Shown: piece by piece, positions 32,918-42,451 of the stretch
How the letters are laid out: each line of letters opens with the position of its first letter
Position numbering within the stretch: the stretch's first letter is position 1
Virus record (IMG/VR): IMGVR_UViG_3300036791_000264
Span: 1 to 64,000 of that record
Length of the DNA stretch: 64,000 nucleotides
DNA from: a virus
Reading direction: 5' to 3' (one strand)
Translations under genes and position numbers: made by a program
Notes under the pieces: generated by a model
The model's database searches: none
What the model was told of the DNA's origin: nothing
Seen by the model: the letters and a program-made list of their open reading frames with translations, nothing else

Positions 32918-34670
32918 CCCCACTACCGGTCAGCTTTACCCTGGCGTCTACCCCGCCAAGGTCTACGCCAACAACGACCCGCAGCACAAGAGCCGGATCC
33001 AGATGTACATCCCCCAGATCTACGGCACCACGCCGGTCAAGGTCTGGGCGCCCCCGGTCTCTCAGGCTGGCAGTGTGCCGGTGATCGGCAGCGTGGTGTG
33101 GTGCCTGTTCCAGGGTGGTGACCCCTCTTACCCCACCTACCTGCCCCAGACGTCGGGAGGAGGCCCAGCCGGTTCCACCGGTCCTACCGGTCCCGCGGGT
33201 CAGCCGGGTATTCAGGGACCAGCGGGGCCGGCAGGACCGACTGGGGCGACAGGAAACGTAGGCCCTGTTGGCCCCACAGGGCCTTCAGGAGGGCCTCCTG
33301 GACCCACAGGGCCAACAGGACCGATGGGTACCCCTGGTACAACAGGGCCTGCTTCCACGGTCCCTGGGCCTACCGGTCCTACTGGTGGGGTTGGGGCCAC
33401 TGGTCCCACTGGACCCTCAGGGCCGGCAGGAGGGCCAACGGGTCCGACAGGCCCTGCCGGTCCACCCGGACTGACCTTCATCTACAGGATCGTTTCTCCC
33501 ACCGTCGCAGGATCGCCCTACACCGTCGCGCACAACCTGAACACCAGCTACCCCCTGGTGGAGCTATGGGACGCCGTCAATGGGCAGATGCTGACGGCCA
33601 ACGTCACTGTGGTCAATGCCAACACCATCAATGTCATCTTCACTCAGAACGCCCCGCATGACGTCGAGGTAGTGGTGACAGGTGGGGCGACTGGGACTAC
33701 CGGCCCCACTGGTCCGACCGGACCCACCGGAGCAGCCTCCACTGTGCCTGGTCCCACAGGGCCTACCGGTTCTACTGGCCCCACTGGTGCGACAGGAACA
33801 GCCGTCACCATCAAAGGCTCGGTGCCCAACGCGGCCAGTCTCCCCACCACTGGCAATCAGCCAGGTGATGGGTGGATCACCGCTGATACCGGACACCTGT
33901 GGGTATGGGACGGGACCAAGTGGGTGGATGCTGGTTTGGTTCAGGGACCAGCCGGCGTCACTGGCCCAACAGGACCGACTGGCGCCACTGGCTCTACCGG
34001 AGCGGCCTCTACCGTGCCGGGTCCAACGGGTCCGACAGGAGCTACAGGAGCGGTCTCCACCACGCCTGGGCCGACTGGTGCCACTGGGCCGACTGGCGCC
34101 TCTGGGCCTACGGGCGCAGCCTCTACCGTGACTGGACCCACCGGTCCTACTGGTCCGAGTGGATCAACTGGTCCCGCTGGCACTGGTCTCGCGTACACAA
34201 CCACGCTCACCGCTCCCACGGTGGCCGGCTCCCCTTACACCGTCACTCACAACCTGGGCGCCTCATACCCGTTGGTTGAACTGTGGGACGCCGCCAATGG
34301 CTCGATGCTTCAGGCCGACATCACGGCGATAAATGCCAACAGCATCACGATCACCTTTCGTCAGAATGCCCCTCACAACGTCACTGTGGTGGTCACTGGC
34401 TCGACTACGGGGAGCGGCCCACCTGGACCCACCGGTCCTACAGGACCGACTGGTGCTGCCGGTTCAGCGGGCGGGGGCACCTTGACCTGGAGCCAGGCCA
34501 CGGCCAGCACCATCTGGACGATCCCTCACAACCTTGGCTACTACCCCAACGTGACGGCGGTGGACTCTGCTGGCACTGAGATCTTTCCTGGCAACGTCAA
34601 ATACACCAGTGCCACCACCGTTGAACTTGACTTCTCGGCTGCCGTGGGCGGCTCGGCGTATCTGAGTTAG
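32901..34670 (+). CDS. Baseplate spike-base protein with collagen-like fibre
   Basis: 589 aa. Residues 1-85 form a gp5/VgrG-like OB fold ([20 protein letters not shown], then [19 protein letters not shown]). The remainder alternates long Gly-Pro-Thr triplet blocks with two copies of a small beta domain ([20 protein letters not shown] and [20 protein letters not shown]) and ends in a third related unit. It probably combines the spike base with a trimeric collagen rod, so a secreted-adhesin-like fibre may hang from the tail tip. It starts within the hub gene (17-nt overlap). Confidence 0.85.
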   Translation: MSTSVSPTTGQLYPGVYPAKVYANNDPQHKSRIQMYIPQIYGTTPVKVWAPPVSQAGSVPVIGSVVWCLFQGGDPSYPTYLPQTSGGGPAGSTGPTGPAGQPGIQGPAGPAGPTGATGNVGPVGPTGPSGGPPGPTGPTGPMGTPGTTGPASTVPGPTGPTGGVGATGPTGPSGPAGGPTGPTGPAGPPGLTFIYRIVSPTVAGSPYTVAHNLNTSYPLVELWDAVNGQMLTANVTVVNANTINVIFTQNAPHDVEVVVTGGATGTTGPTGPTGPTGAASTVPGPTGPTGSTGPTGATGTAVTIKGSVPNAASLPTTGNQPGDGWITADTGHLWVWDGTKWVDAGLVQGPAGVTGPTGPTGATGSTGAASTVPGPTGPTGATGAVSTTPGPTGATGPTGASGPTGAASTVTGPTGPTGPSGSTGPAGTGLAYTTTLTAPTVAGSPYTVTHNLGASYPLVELWDAANGSMLQADITAINANSITITFRQNAPHNVTVVVTGSTTGSGPPGPTGPTGPTGAAGSAGGGTLTWSQATASTIWTIPHNLGYYPNVTAVDSAGTEIFPGNVKYTSATTVELDFSAAVGGSAYLS

Positions 34671-34679
34671 GAGCGAACC

Positions 34680-36086
34680 ATGCCCACCTTCTACGGTGCC
34701 GTCGACCTGATCAAGAACGAGCTTCGCAACGCTGTCGTTCAGAACCTGGGATCGGCCCCGGCCTCACCGTTGCCGGGGCAGCTTTACTACGACACCACAT
34801 CGAACACTCTGTTCTGGTGGAACGGCACGGCCTGGCAATCGGCCAAGAGCCTGGCGCTCTCGTCCACGGTCACTACCGCGGCTATTGGTGACGCACCCGT
34901 AGTCGGTGTTGCGAATACAGCTAGTGCAGGCGACCACAAGCACGGCATGCCGGCCTTCTCTACCACCGTCATCGCGGAGACAACGTACGGCCTGGGGTCA
35001 GGGGTCGGTAGCGCGGCCACGTTGCCTCACGGTGATCACACTCACGGCACGCCGGCATTGACCGCCAACGCCCCTGTGATCCAAGCCATTTCCGACGTGG
35101 CAACGGTGGGTGTTTCGACCTTCCCGGCGCGTGATGACCACCGGCATGGAATGCCGGCGTTTGGAGCGCCCACGGCTCAGGCCGCGTTCGGTCTGGCGAC
35201 GGCTACTGGTAGCGCGGTCACGGTCCCGCACTCTGACCACGCGCACGGCACTCCTGCTTTGCCCGCGGTGAACGCCCTGGCGACCACGTCGGGTGCGCTC
35301 AACATGAACTCGTTCCAGATCAATGCTCTGGCTGATCCCACCAACCCCCAGGACGCCGCCACCAAGAACTACGTCGACAATGCCATCGCCGGCTTGTCCT
35401 GGAAGGAAGCAGCGAGAGCCGCCACCACGGTCAACATCACCCTGTCGGGCACCCAGACCGTTGACGGCATCGCCCTGAACGTGGGTGACCGGGTGCTGGT
35501 CAAGAACCAGGCCACGGCATCGGCCAATGGCCTCTACCTCGTGGCCGCAGCGGCTTGGACCCGGACCACCGACGCTACAACCGGCGCACAACTCGCTGGC
35601 ATGGCGGTGTTCATCGAGCAGGGCACCACTAACGGCACCACGTCGTGGACCCTCTCCACACCGCCACCGATCACGGTCGGTACCACCAACCTGACCTACT
35701 CCCAGTTCGGGGCCAATAGCACCTACACGGCTGGCAATGGTCTGCAACTCACTGGCAACGTCTTCTCGGCCCTGAATGCTGACACCAGCATCACCGTGAC
35801 GGCGGGTGGGATCGCGGTCAACACCGCGGTCATCGCCACCCAGGCATACGTCAATACTGCTGTCACCGGGGTCACGAAGAAGTACGCCACCACCCTGGCG
35901 GGTACGGCCTCGCCTGAAACGATCACCCACAACCTGAACACGAGGGATATAGAGGTGGCTGTCATCAACGGCAACTCGCCATACGGCACAGTCCAGGTGG
36001 ACTGGCAAGCAGTCACGGTCAACACCGTCAGCATCATCTACAACCCGGCCCTGGGCGCCGGCTACCGAGTGGTGGTGATCGGATAA
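34680..36086 (+). CDS. Tail fibre protein
   Basis: 468 aa, ATG 34680 behind TTAGGAGCG. The N-terminus has LPGQLYYDTTSNTLFWWNGT, a shaft attachment motif seen in many fibres. Three His-rich repeats follow (GDHKHGMPAF, GDHTHGTPAL, DDHRHGMPAF, and a fourth SDHAHGTPAL), typical of metal-binding fibre shafts. Then come AATKNYVDNAIAGLSWKEA and a C-terminal unit ITHNLNTRDIEVAVINGNSP related to the beta domains of the spike protein. It likely binds the host surface. Confidence 0.88.
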   Translation: MPTFYGAVDLIKNELRNAVVQNLGSAPASPLPGQLYYDTTSNTLFWWNGTAWQSAKSLALSSTVTTAAIGDAPVVGVANTASAGDHKHGMPAFSTTVIAETTYGLGSGVGSAATLPHGDHTHGTPALTANAPVIQAISDVATVGVSTFPARDDHRHGMPAFGAPTAQAAFGLATATGSAVTVPHSDHAHGTPALPAVNALATTSGALNMNSFQINALADPTNPQDAATKNYVDNAIAGLSWKEAARAATTVNITLSGTQTVDGIALNVGDRVLVKNQATASANGLYLVAAAAWTRTTDATTGAQLAGMAVFIEQGTTNGTTSWTLSTPPPITVGTTNLTYSQFGANSTYTAGNGLQLTGNVFSALNADTSITVTAGGIAVNTAVIATQAYVNTAVTGVTKKYATTLAGTASPETITHNLNTRDIEVAVINGNSPYGTVQVDWQAVTVNTVSIIYNPALGAGYRVVVIG

Positions 36087-37259
36087 ATGCCTCGCACCTA
36101 TGGCACCACCAATATCGCCCCCTACGCGGCTGCCCCGGCGGTAGGCCCAGCCGGGGACACCTACTACAACACGGGCAACAAGGCCCTCTACATCTCGGAC
36201 GGTGCAGCCTGGAACCCCATCCAGGGTGGAGGGGGAGGAGCGCCCTATGCTCCGGTCACCGGTACCGCCCCGCCCCCCAGCACTCCCACCGTCACACCTC
36301 CCACTGGTCTGCTCTGGGTGGACACGTCCACCACGCCCTCCTGGACGCCGTCTGCCGGCCCTGGTGTCCCTCCTGGTGGCACCACCGGCCAGTACCTCCA
36401 GAAGAGGTCGAACACCGACTACGACACCCTGTGGTCAGGTGCTTCCCGCCTCATCTTCTACCAGACGCTCACGGCTCCCACCGCGGCCTCTTCGCCCTAC
36501 CCCGTCACCCACAACCTGGGCACGCAGTACGTCCAGGTGCAGTTGTGGGACGCGGTGACCGGTCTGCTGGTGGGCGCTCAGGTGCAGGTAGTCAACGTCA
36601 ACACCATTCAGATCGCCGTCGCCCAGAACATGCCCAACAATGTCAACGTGGTGGTCATAGGGGCGGCGAACCTCGCGCCTCCGGTGAACCCACCGGACAT
36701 CGCCAGCAAAAGCTATGTCGATGCGCGTACCCCTAACCTGCCGCCTTCGATCACGTCTGGGTCAGGAGTACAGAGCTTTACCGACGTGCTGGGCACCGTG
36801 TGGGTGGCTGCCAACGGTGTGAATGGTGGCGCTTGGAAACAAGCCAGGGATGTTCTGTATAGCAAGTGGTTCCGTAGTTCTGCTCTTACCATGGCAGCAG
36901 CAGGCGGTCTCGTACCACTTGATACATCGGTCAGAGACCAATACGCTCTCTATTTGTCCGCGAACTCAGGCTGGACTATCCCGGTTAGTGGTCTTTGGCA
37001 GTTCACATTCTCTCTGGGTGCTGTTTCTACTGCTGCTGGTCAAGCCTACAACTGTCGGCTGTACCAGAACAGTGGAGTTATAACCGTCTATACTTCACAA
37101 AGTGGACTAGCGGGAAACTTGTCTGCCATTTCTGTTCTTGAGCAGTTCTGTTCTGTTGGTGATCTTGTTCAGACTTATGCTGTTTCCGCTAACGCGCTTG
37201 CGGTCATAACTGGTCAGGTTTGGACTTATGGTGTTGCACAATACGTAGGGACGGGCTGA
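36087..37259 (+). CDS. Tail fibre protein with exchange module and C1q-like tip
   Basis: 390 aa. N-terminal fibre motif AGDTYYNTGNKALYISDGAA, a beta unit YPVTHNLGTQYVQVQLWDAV, then the shared module QSFTDVLGTVWVAANGVNGG (about 225-245) ending in WKQARDVL. The last ~135 residues form a C1q/TNF-like tip ending YVGTG. From about 36830 on the DNA becomes clearly less GC-rich and uses A/T-ending codons, a sign that the tip was acquired separately. Confidence 0.85.
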   Translation: MPRTYGTTNIAPYAAAPAVGPAGDTYYNTGNKALYISDGAAWNPIQGGGGGAPYAPVTGTAPPPSTPTVTPPTGLLWVDTSTTPSWTPSAGPGVPPGGTTGQYLQKRSNTDYDTLWSGASRLIFYQTLTAPTAASSPYPVTHNLGTQYVQVQLWDAVTGLLVGAQVQVVNVNTIQIAVAQNMPNNVNVVVIGAANLAPPVNPPDIASKSYVDARTPNLPPSITSGSGVQSFTDVLGTVWVAANGVNGGAWKQARDVLYSKWFRSSALTMAAAGGLVPLDTSVRDQYALYLSANSGWTIPVSGLWQFTFSLGAVSTAAGQAYNCRLYQNSGVITVYTSQSGLAGNLSAISVLEQFCSVGDLVQTYAVSANALAVITGQVWTYGVAQYVGTG

Positions 37260-39142
37260 TGACAACACTGAGATATTACGATGGGGCTGCCTACCAGCCC
37301 TTGCCAGGAATGCCCGGTCCCACCGGTCCTATCGGCCCCGCGGGACCGACCGGGGCGCAGGGTCCAGTCGCGCCTGGAGTGACCCTGAACTATGTGGCTC
37401 AGGGCTGGGGGCCAGCATCTCCACCGTATACAGGGACGCAGCCGCTCACGGTGGTTGCCACTGGCTTGAAGGCCAGTCATAACTATCTGGTCACCGGCTA
37501 TGCCATCGCTCAGAACACCTCAGCCGCTGCTGCCACATGTAGAATATATGTTACGACCACTGCTGGTAATAATGTTGGTCCGAATGTAGGGGCCTGGATT
37601 ACTTATGAGGCCAACTTGGCAGCTAACCAAGTCCCTGCTACTGGTTATTCGCATGGTACTACCGGCAGTTTTATTTACACGCCTGCTGTTGACGGTGATG
37701 TCTCCTTCACCATCTATAGTTCCGGTACTGCGGGTGCCATGAGCTTTGGCCCTAACAACTGCGCCATCTTCGTTGCTGACCTGACGGGTACGCAGGGGCC
37801 GATAGGAGCGACAGGTCCGGTGGGGCCTGCGGGGCCTGCTGGTGGCGGCAGCATCATTGTCAGCGTGCGAGCCTATCGTAGTGCTGCTTTCACAACGTCG
37901 ACAACACTCACATCGTTCATCTTCGATACAGACAGTGGTACAAACTTTTGGGATACACAGAACGCCTTCAATAACGGGGTGTTCACCTGTCCCGTAGCTG
38001 GCAAGTATCGGGTTACTTGTTCGTATGTCATGGCTGTTGGTACTGGTTACTGGGTTGAAGCGGTCATCGCCAAGAACGGCGTACAATACGCTTGGAACTT
38101 TTCTGGTCCCTCTGGCGGTGCGAGTACATATACGACTGCTGCTGTGACAGATACGATGGATCTGGCTGTCGGTGACACTATTGGGACCATGATCCAGGCC
38201 AGCGGTGCCTTTGCTTTGCTGAATGATGCCAGAGGCACCTTCCTGACTATTGACTTGATTGGTGGGACGGGACCACAAGGAGCAACTGGCCCCACCGGGC
38301 CGGCGTATGCAGCAGGGCAGATGTACAGCCTGGTCTACTACCAGACCATTCCCGCCCCGAAGGTCGCCTCCAATCCGTACACGGTTACTCATAACCTGGG
38401 CACCACCTTCCCCATGGTGCAGCTATGGGATGCGCTCACGCTCCAGTTGGTGAACGCCCAGGTGCAGGTTGTTGACGCCAACCGTGTTCAGATCTCGGTG
38501 GCAGCAGACATGCCCAACCCGGTGAACGTGTCGATTATGGGTGTCGCGGCCTCGCCGGTCCCTATCAACCCTGGAGATCTCGCCACCAAGGCGTACGTGG
38601 ATGCCAAGACGGCGACGCTGCCGGCCCCAGTCACGTCGGGTACCACCATCCAGTCCTTCACCGACGTCCTGGGCGACGTGTGGGTAGCCAAGAACGGCGT
38701 GAATGGTGGAGCCTGGAAGCGAGCCAGAGATGTCGTCCACTGCGAGTACTACCGGGCTGCGGCCCATACGTTCCCGACTGCCTGGACAGCCTTTAGCTTT
38801 GACGGCCTGCTCTCCGATGCCTATGGATTGTATGTCGCGCCCCTCTTCACACCGCCAGTGGCTGGGTTGTACGACTTCACCATGGTTCTGACTGCCAACC
38901 CGACTGCTACCGGACAGCATGTAGATATTTCGCTGTACAACACCACGACCGCCGGCTACCTATTGGCACTCAATCAGCAATCGGCTCAGGCTAGCTGGGG
39001 GGTTGCTCCTATGCTGCACGCGAAAAGGGTGCTAGCTGCAACTGATGTTATTCAGACTCGCAACCTCGCCGCCGCAGCCTTGACAGGACAAACCGGGGGC
39101 TTGTCCACACTTCTTGCTATTGCCTATCTAGGGACGGGCTGA
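37259..39142 (+). CDS. Large tail fibre protein with two C1q-like domains
   Basis: 627 aa from ATG 37259 (overlapping the previous stop: GGGCTGATG). A short collagen stretch ([17 protein letters not shown]) leads to a first beta domain. A C1q-like domain comes next (about 200-350, with FDTDSGTNFWDTQNAFNNGV and CPVAGKYRVTCSYV), followed by another collagen stretch, the [20 protein letters not shown] unit and the shared module QSFTDVLGDVWVAKNGVNGG. A second C1q-like tip ends in YLGTG. Mixed GC content marks a mosaic origin. It is probably the main receptor-binding fibre. Confidence 0.85.
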   Translation: MTTLRYYDGAAYQPLPGMPGPTGPIGPAGPTGAQGPVAPGVTLNYVAQGWGPASPPYTGTQPLTVVATGLKASHNYLVTGYAIAQNTSAAAATCRIYVTTTAGNNVGPNVGAWITYEANLAANQVPATGYSHGTTGSFIYTPAVDGDVSFTIYSSGTAGAMSFGPNNCAIFVADLTGTQGPIGATGPVGPAGPAGGGSIIVSVRAYRSAAFTTSTTLTSFIFDTDSGTNFWDTQNAFNNGVFTCPVAGKYRVTCSYVMAVGTGYWVEAVIAKNGVQYAWNFSGPSGGASTYTTAAVTDTMDLAVGDTIGTMIQASGAFALLNDARGTFLTIDLIGGTGPQGATGPTGPAYAAGQMYSLVYYQTIPAPKVASNPYTVTHNLGTTFPMVQLWDALTLQLVNAQVQVVDANRVQISVAADMPNPVNVSIMGVAASPVPINPGDLATKAYVDAKTATLPAPVTSGTTIQSFTDVLGDVWVAKNGVNGGAWKRARDVVHCEYYRAAAHTFPTAWTAFSFDGLLSDAYGLYVAPLFTPPVAGLYDFTMVLTANPTATGQHVDISLYNTTTAGYLLALNQQSAQASWGVAPMLHAKRVLAATDVIQTRNLAAAALTGQTGGLSTLLAIAYLGTG

Positions 39143-39708
39143 TGTCAACCATTGAAATCCCAATCTATGTACCGACCATCCCGCTTCCCGCGCCTGTCAC
39201 CTCTGGCAGCGGTGTCCAGAGTTACACTGACCCCTACGGTGACGTGTGGGTGGCTCTCAACGGTGTGAATGGCGGGAACTGGAAACGGGCCAGGGACGTG
39301 TTGCAGGCAAAGGTCAGTAAGGGTGGTGCGTACACCACTTCAACATCGGCTACAGCGATTCCTTGGACTGCTGTGAGTTTCGACTCATACGGAATGTGGA
39401 ATGGGTCAGCTTCGTTCATTGCTCCGATTGCTGGCATTTATCAGGTAAAAGCTGCGGTCGGAATCAACTTTACCGCTGCGGGGCAGTGGAGTCTTCTTTA
39501 CATGACTCAAAGCAGCGTCGGAGGAAATGCTCAAGGATTCCAGACTCTTCTCAGTGGAACGGCAACGGCATCCCTCATTACTGAGGACTTACTACAATGC
39601 ACTGCTGGCGACATCATCACGGCGTTTCTCCAGACTTCTGCGGCCTTGGCCTTGTGGACGAACTCTGCCGCTAACCGGTTCCATCTCTCTTATCAAGGAA
39701 CAGGCTGA
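39142..39708 (+). CDS. Fibre tip paralogue, short
   Basis: 188 aa. It starts almost directly with the shared module (VQSYTDPYGDVWVALNGVNG, then WKRARDVLQAK) and carries one C1q-like tip with FDSYGMWNGSASFIAPIAGI, ending YQGTG. It lacks the shaft of the two genes before it. It may be a free-standing tip that trimerises on a fibre, or a reservoir for exchange. ATG overlaps the previous stop. Confidence 0.82.
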   Translation: MSTIEIPIYVPTIPLPAPVTSGSGVQSYTDPYGDVWVALNGVNGGNWKRARDVLQAKVSKGGAYTTSTSATAIPWTAVSFDSYGMWNGSASFIAPIAGIYQVKAAVGINFTAAGQWSLLYMTQSSVGGNAQGFQTLLSGTATASLITEDLLQCTAGDIITAFLQTSAALALWTNSAANRFHLSYQGTG

Positions 39709-40271
39709 TGAGCATCCAAACCTACGCGGTTCTCGACAATCTGCCTGCGCCTCTAGCCGCTGGCGCACTCTTCCAGAGCTTTACTGATGTCACCGGTGAT
39801 GTGTGGGTGGCTCAGGGTGGTGTGTACGGGGGAGCCTGGAAGAGAGCCAGAGATGTACTGAAGGCACGGGCGTACCCCAACGCCAACGTGGCGATAACCA
39901 CTGCCGGGTGGGTGGTCATAGGTCTGACCAATATCTCGTTCGACAGCTATGGGCTGATGTCCTTGTCTAACAACCGCTTCATTTGCCCGATACCAGGAAT
40001 CTACCGTGTTCACGGCACTGTTGGTTACACGGCTGTGGTAGCCAGGTACATCGCCAGCCTTTACAAGAACGGTGTCGAAATGGGTCGTGGTAACGATCTT
40101 TACAACAGCACGGCTCAGATCATTAGCCTGGTCGTCAGTGACATGATGGTGTGTGCCGCCGGGGATTTCATTCAGCTATACGGTTACGCATCCGGTGCCA
40201 CCAGTACGTACTACGGCGGCGGCACGGCATCACTGACCTTCCTCAGTGTGGCTTACGATGGCACTGGCTAA
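39708..40271 (+). CDS. Fibre tip paralogue, short
   Basis: 187 aa, same plan as the gene before: LFQSFTDVTGDVWVAQGGVY, WKRARDVLKARA, then a C1q-like tip (FDSYGLMSLSNNRFICPIPG) ending YDGTG. The two short paralogues agree well in the module but poorly in the tip, as expected if the tips diversify for receptor range. It ends the coupled fibre series. Confidence 0.82.
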   Translation: MSIQTYAVLDNLPAPLAAGALFQSFTDVTGDVWVAQGGVYGGAWKRARDVLKARAYPNANVAITTAGWVVIGLTNISFDSYGLMSLSNNRFICPIPGIYRVHGTVGYTAVVARYIASLYKNGVEMGRGNDLYNSTAQIISLVVSDMMVCAAGDFIQLYGYASGATSTYYGGGTASLTFLSVAYDGTG

Positions 40272-40293
40272 GAGAGCATAATCAAGGAGGAAC

Positions 40294-40632
40294 ATGAGTT
40301 ACCTGACCTACTCCCTGTTGACTGAGGACGTGAACTTCGGCAGGCGATCTCGGGCCTGTATCATTGAGCAGAGCAATACCTTCCAGACTGACGCCAACCT
40401 GGCCGTCGCTGCTCTCGCCAAGGCTCTGTTGAAGGGTGAGCCGGCTCAGACCCAAGTCATGCTGCAAGGGATTGCGGCGGGACCACAGTTCGACACCCAG
40501 GTGGATCTGGGTGATGGCACCATCGACTCCACCAAGATCACTGACGAGGAGATCCTGGCTCAGACCCAGGCCATCTTCCCCACCGTGGCTGCTCTGTACT
40601 ACGACGACACCGGGGCACCCATCCCCGCCTAA
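40294..40632 (+). CDS. Hypothetical tail-region protein
   Basis: 112 aa. Very strong ribosome site AAGGAGGAAC before ATG 40294. Helical and acidic (NLAVAALAKALLKGEPAQTQ, DSTKITDEEILAQTQAIFPT) and starting MSYLTYSLLTEDVNF. The site strength suggests abundant expression, perhaps as a fibre chaperone or minor virion protein. No motif recognised. Confidence 0.7.
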   Translation: MSYLTYSLLTEDVNFGRRSRACIIEQSNTFQTDANLAVAALAKALLKGEPAQTQVMLQGIAAGPQFDTQVDLGDGTIDSTKITDEEILAQTQAIFPTVAALYYDDTGAPIPA

Positions 40633-40641
40633 AATCCTGAC

Positions 40642-40983
40642 GTGATCGACGGCCCGCGCCCGGTGCGCCTGCAAAATAGCGGGGACATCTACCGAGAACT
40701 CGGCCCCAACTATTCCTCCCAGGAGCTACTGGTCACGGCTGCCCTGCGGACGGCCATGATCCCCGGTCAGGAGATCGTGGCTGAGGTACGCCCGCCCATC
40801 CCCTCCCTGGGCCACCCCTTCCCGCCCCGTTACGGGTACCCCGACTACCAGGAGCGCCAGGCTGACATCTCCCAGGTGCTGGACGTGAACCGGAGCTACC
40901 CCAACCGGCGTTGGGACTTGTCCGGAGGGGTCGCCGGCTGGCAGGGGGCAGCGCGTAACGTGGGTGTCGAGGACGTCTGGTAG
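40642..40983 (+). CDS. Hypothetical protein
   Basis: 113 aa from GTG 40642. Pro/Arg/Tyr-rich (VRPPIPSLGHPFPPRYGYPD), with a central helix ELLVTAALRTAMIPGQEIV. No membrane segment, zinc site or known domain. It lies in a run of small genes with strong ribosome sites after the fibres. Confidence 0.62.
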   Translation: MIDGPRPVRLQNSGDIYRELGPNYSSQELLVTAALRTAMIPGQEIVAEVRPPIPSLGHPFPPRYGYPDYQERQADISQVLDVNRSYPNRRWDLSGGVAGWQGAARNVGVEDVW

Positions 40984-40991
40984 GAGGAAGC

Positions 40992-41282
40992 ATGTCTGAT
41001 CTGTTCGGTGGTGGAGGACGAGGGGCGCCCGGTATCGAGGCTATTGGACCCATCATGGGCATCGCACCGTCACCGGGGGCTGGTCGGGGGCGTGTCCTGG
41101 GCCTCCCCCAGGCCCTCAGGTTCGCGGGTGACGTGGGTGGACCCTTGGCTGAGGCTGCCATCAACCGGAAGAAGGCACGCAAGAACTACAACGACGCCCC
41201 GGTGGATGACATCGACGGGCAGGCGGGTGGCAAGCTGGTGAATACCGGCGCTGGACCCATGGCGCCTGCCGCAGCGCCCTAG
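40992..41282 (+). CDS. Gly/Pro/Ala-rich small protein
   Basis: 96 aa, ATG 40992 with AGGAGGAAG. It starts MSDLFGGGGRGAPGIEAIG. A short helix (LAEAAINRKKARKNYNDAPV) precedes a disordered tail. It resembles the small Gly-rich protein at 44207 in composition. Function unknown. Confidence 0.62.
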   Translation: MSDLFGGGGRGAPGIEAIGPIMGIAPSPGAGRGRVLGLPQALRFAGDVGGPLAEAAINRKKARKNYNDAPVDDIDGQAGGKLVNTGAGPMAPAAAP

Positions 41283-41290
41283 GAGGGCAC

Positions 41291-41602
41291 ATGTCTGAGA
41301 ACAGAGACCGCAGCATGAACGCCGAGTTGCTCGATGGCATGGTCGATGGCACCTACAAGCGGGTCATCCGCGACCGTTCCCTCTACCCGGACCCTGACCG
41401 CCGGCTTCAGCGGGCTGACCGGATCGCTCTCTTCCATGGCACGGGTGGCTATGGCGTAGCTGAGGCCCCGGAGAAGCGCACCCCGGATGGTCGCTACTCC
41501 CATGACCAGGGGTTTGTCCCGCCCCTGTTCCCGGAGGTGACCGTGCGGGCGGCGATGACGCCCGAAGCTCGTGCGGTGATTGCCAGCGAGAGGATGACCT
41601 AA
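41291..41602 (+). CDS. Hypothetical basic protein
   Basis: 103 aa from ATG 41291 with TAGGAGGGC. Charged (NRDRSMNAELLDGMVDGTYK, RDRSLYPDPDRRLQRADRIA) and containing ALFHGTGGYGVAEAPEKRTP. Its end, GAGAGGATGACCTAA, supplies the only ribosome-site-like sequence for the next gene. Unknown function. Confidence 0.65.
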   Translation: MSENRDRSMNAELLDGMVDGTYKRVIRDRSLYPDPDRRLQRADRIALFHGTGGYGVAEAPEKRTPDGRYSHDQGFVPPLFPEVTVRAAMTPEARAVIASERMT

Positions 41603-41603
41603 G

Positions 41604-42155
41604 ACGCCTCGCCTCCTGGTATGCAGGGAGTGCAAGACCATCGAGGAACTCCCCCTCTACAACGGCCCTCCCCAGCTTGAGGCCCAGGATCCTCTCCTGG
41701 ACAACCTCGTGCGCCGGCACGTCCAGCTTCATGGTGACATCGGCCCGGACTCTGCGGCCCTCCTGGTGGCCTCGGAGGATCCCTGCCACTGCGGCGAGAA
41801 GACCACGGTGGACGTGAACGGCAGGATCCAGGCGAACCCCCTCAGGATCCGGACACAGCACACCTTCTGGGAGGGGCACAAGGACGACGTCCTGAAGGGC
41901 CTGGGTGAGCGCTGGACTGGGTTCCACCCGGAGTACTACGCCACCAAGGACACCTACAAAGAGGACGCCATGCGGTGCTACAACCTGCACCGCCGGCCCA
42001 AGGGCACCGACTGCATCGACTATCGGGATGACAACCGCAAGCTCACGGGGAAAAGCTGGCCCAAGGACAGGGCTGTCTACCTCTGTGATTTTTGCCCTGT
42101 GTCCAGCCAGGTGACCACGGCTATCCGCGCCGCGGCAGGGATGTACAAGAGATGA
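41604..42155 (+). CDS. Zinc-binding actinophage protein family, apparent ACG start
   Basis: About 183 aa. The frame is open from 41598 and contains PRLLVCRECKTIEELPLYNG before the first standard start (GTG 41709). Relatives I recall begin M-x-R-x-LVC-x-x-C, so the true start is most likely ACG 41604, which encodes the expected first position ahead of PRLLVC. Cys clusters CREC, CHCG and CDFC may form a zinc site, and the middle has GFHPEYYATKDTYKEDAMRC. The role in phages is unknown. If only GTG 41709 is used, the first zinc half-site would be lost. Confidence 0.6.
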   Translation, partial: TPRLLVCRECKTIEELPLYNGPPQLEAQDPLLDNLVRRHVQLHGDIGPDSAALLVASEDPCHCGEKTTVDVNGRIQANPLRIRTQHTFWEGHKDDVLKGLGERWTGFHPEYYATKDTYKEDAMRCYNLHRRPKGTDCIDYRDDNRKLTGKSWPKDRAVYLCDFCPVSSQVTTAIRAAAGMYKR

Positions 42156-42412
42156 GCGACGTCAACGGCTCGGAGCCACCGCCTCAGCAGGTACTCACCC
42201 TGTTCATGGTCGTGATCGACCTGGACGGCTCCTCCAGGGCCGTCTTAAACACCGAAGAGCGGTTTATAGCCCAGCGAATCGCCACCCCCAAGGACATCTA
42301 CCCGGCGGTGATGAACGTGGCCGCGGACTTCCAGGGCCTGAAGACAGCAGAGGCCATCGCCAGCTTCCAGTTCCAGATGGCACGCCAGGCTGCCGCCCAG
42401 CAGGAAGAGTGA
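42152..42412 (+). CDS. Hypothetical protein, last gene of tail operon
   Basis: 86 aa from ATG 42152 (ATGA overlap). QVLTLFMVVIDLDGSSRAVL followed by a helical, Gln/Ala-rich C-terminus (FQFQMARQAAAQQEE). It looks like a small soluble protein related by pattern to phage proteins with a 'vv.d.dG.......l' strand. Function unknown. A hairpin follows 10 nt after the stop. Confidence 0.65.
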   Translation: MSDVNGSEPPPQQVLTLFMVVIDLDGSSRAVLNTEERFIAQRIATPKDIYPAVMNVAADFQGLKTAEAIASFQFQMARQAAAQQEE

Positions 42413-42421
42413 GGATCGTCT

Positions 42422-42445
42422 ACAGAGGCCCCTGAAGGCCCCTGT
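42422..42445. terminator. Bidirectional hairpin between converging operons
   Basis: ACAG-A-GGCC (42422-42430), a 6-nt loop CCTGAA, then GGCC-C-CTGT (42437-42445), with a single mismatch in the stem. It lies between the end of the rightward tail operon (42412) and the end of the leftward operon (42452). No U-run follows, as is common for hairpin terminators in GC-rich genomes. Confidence 0.55.
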
Positions 42446-42451
42446 GACCGC

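Noticed and set aside
33212-34219. Minus-strand Gly/Pro/Val frames over the collagen-like repeats
   Set aside because: They are the reverse reading of Gly-x-y triplet DNA, which stays open on several frames by composition.
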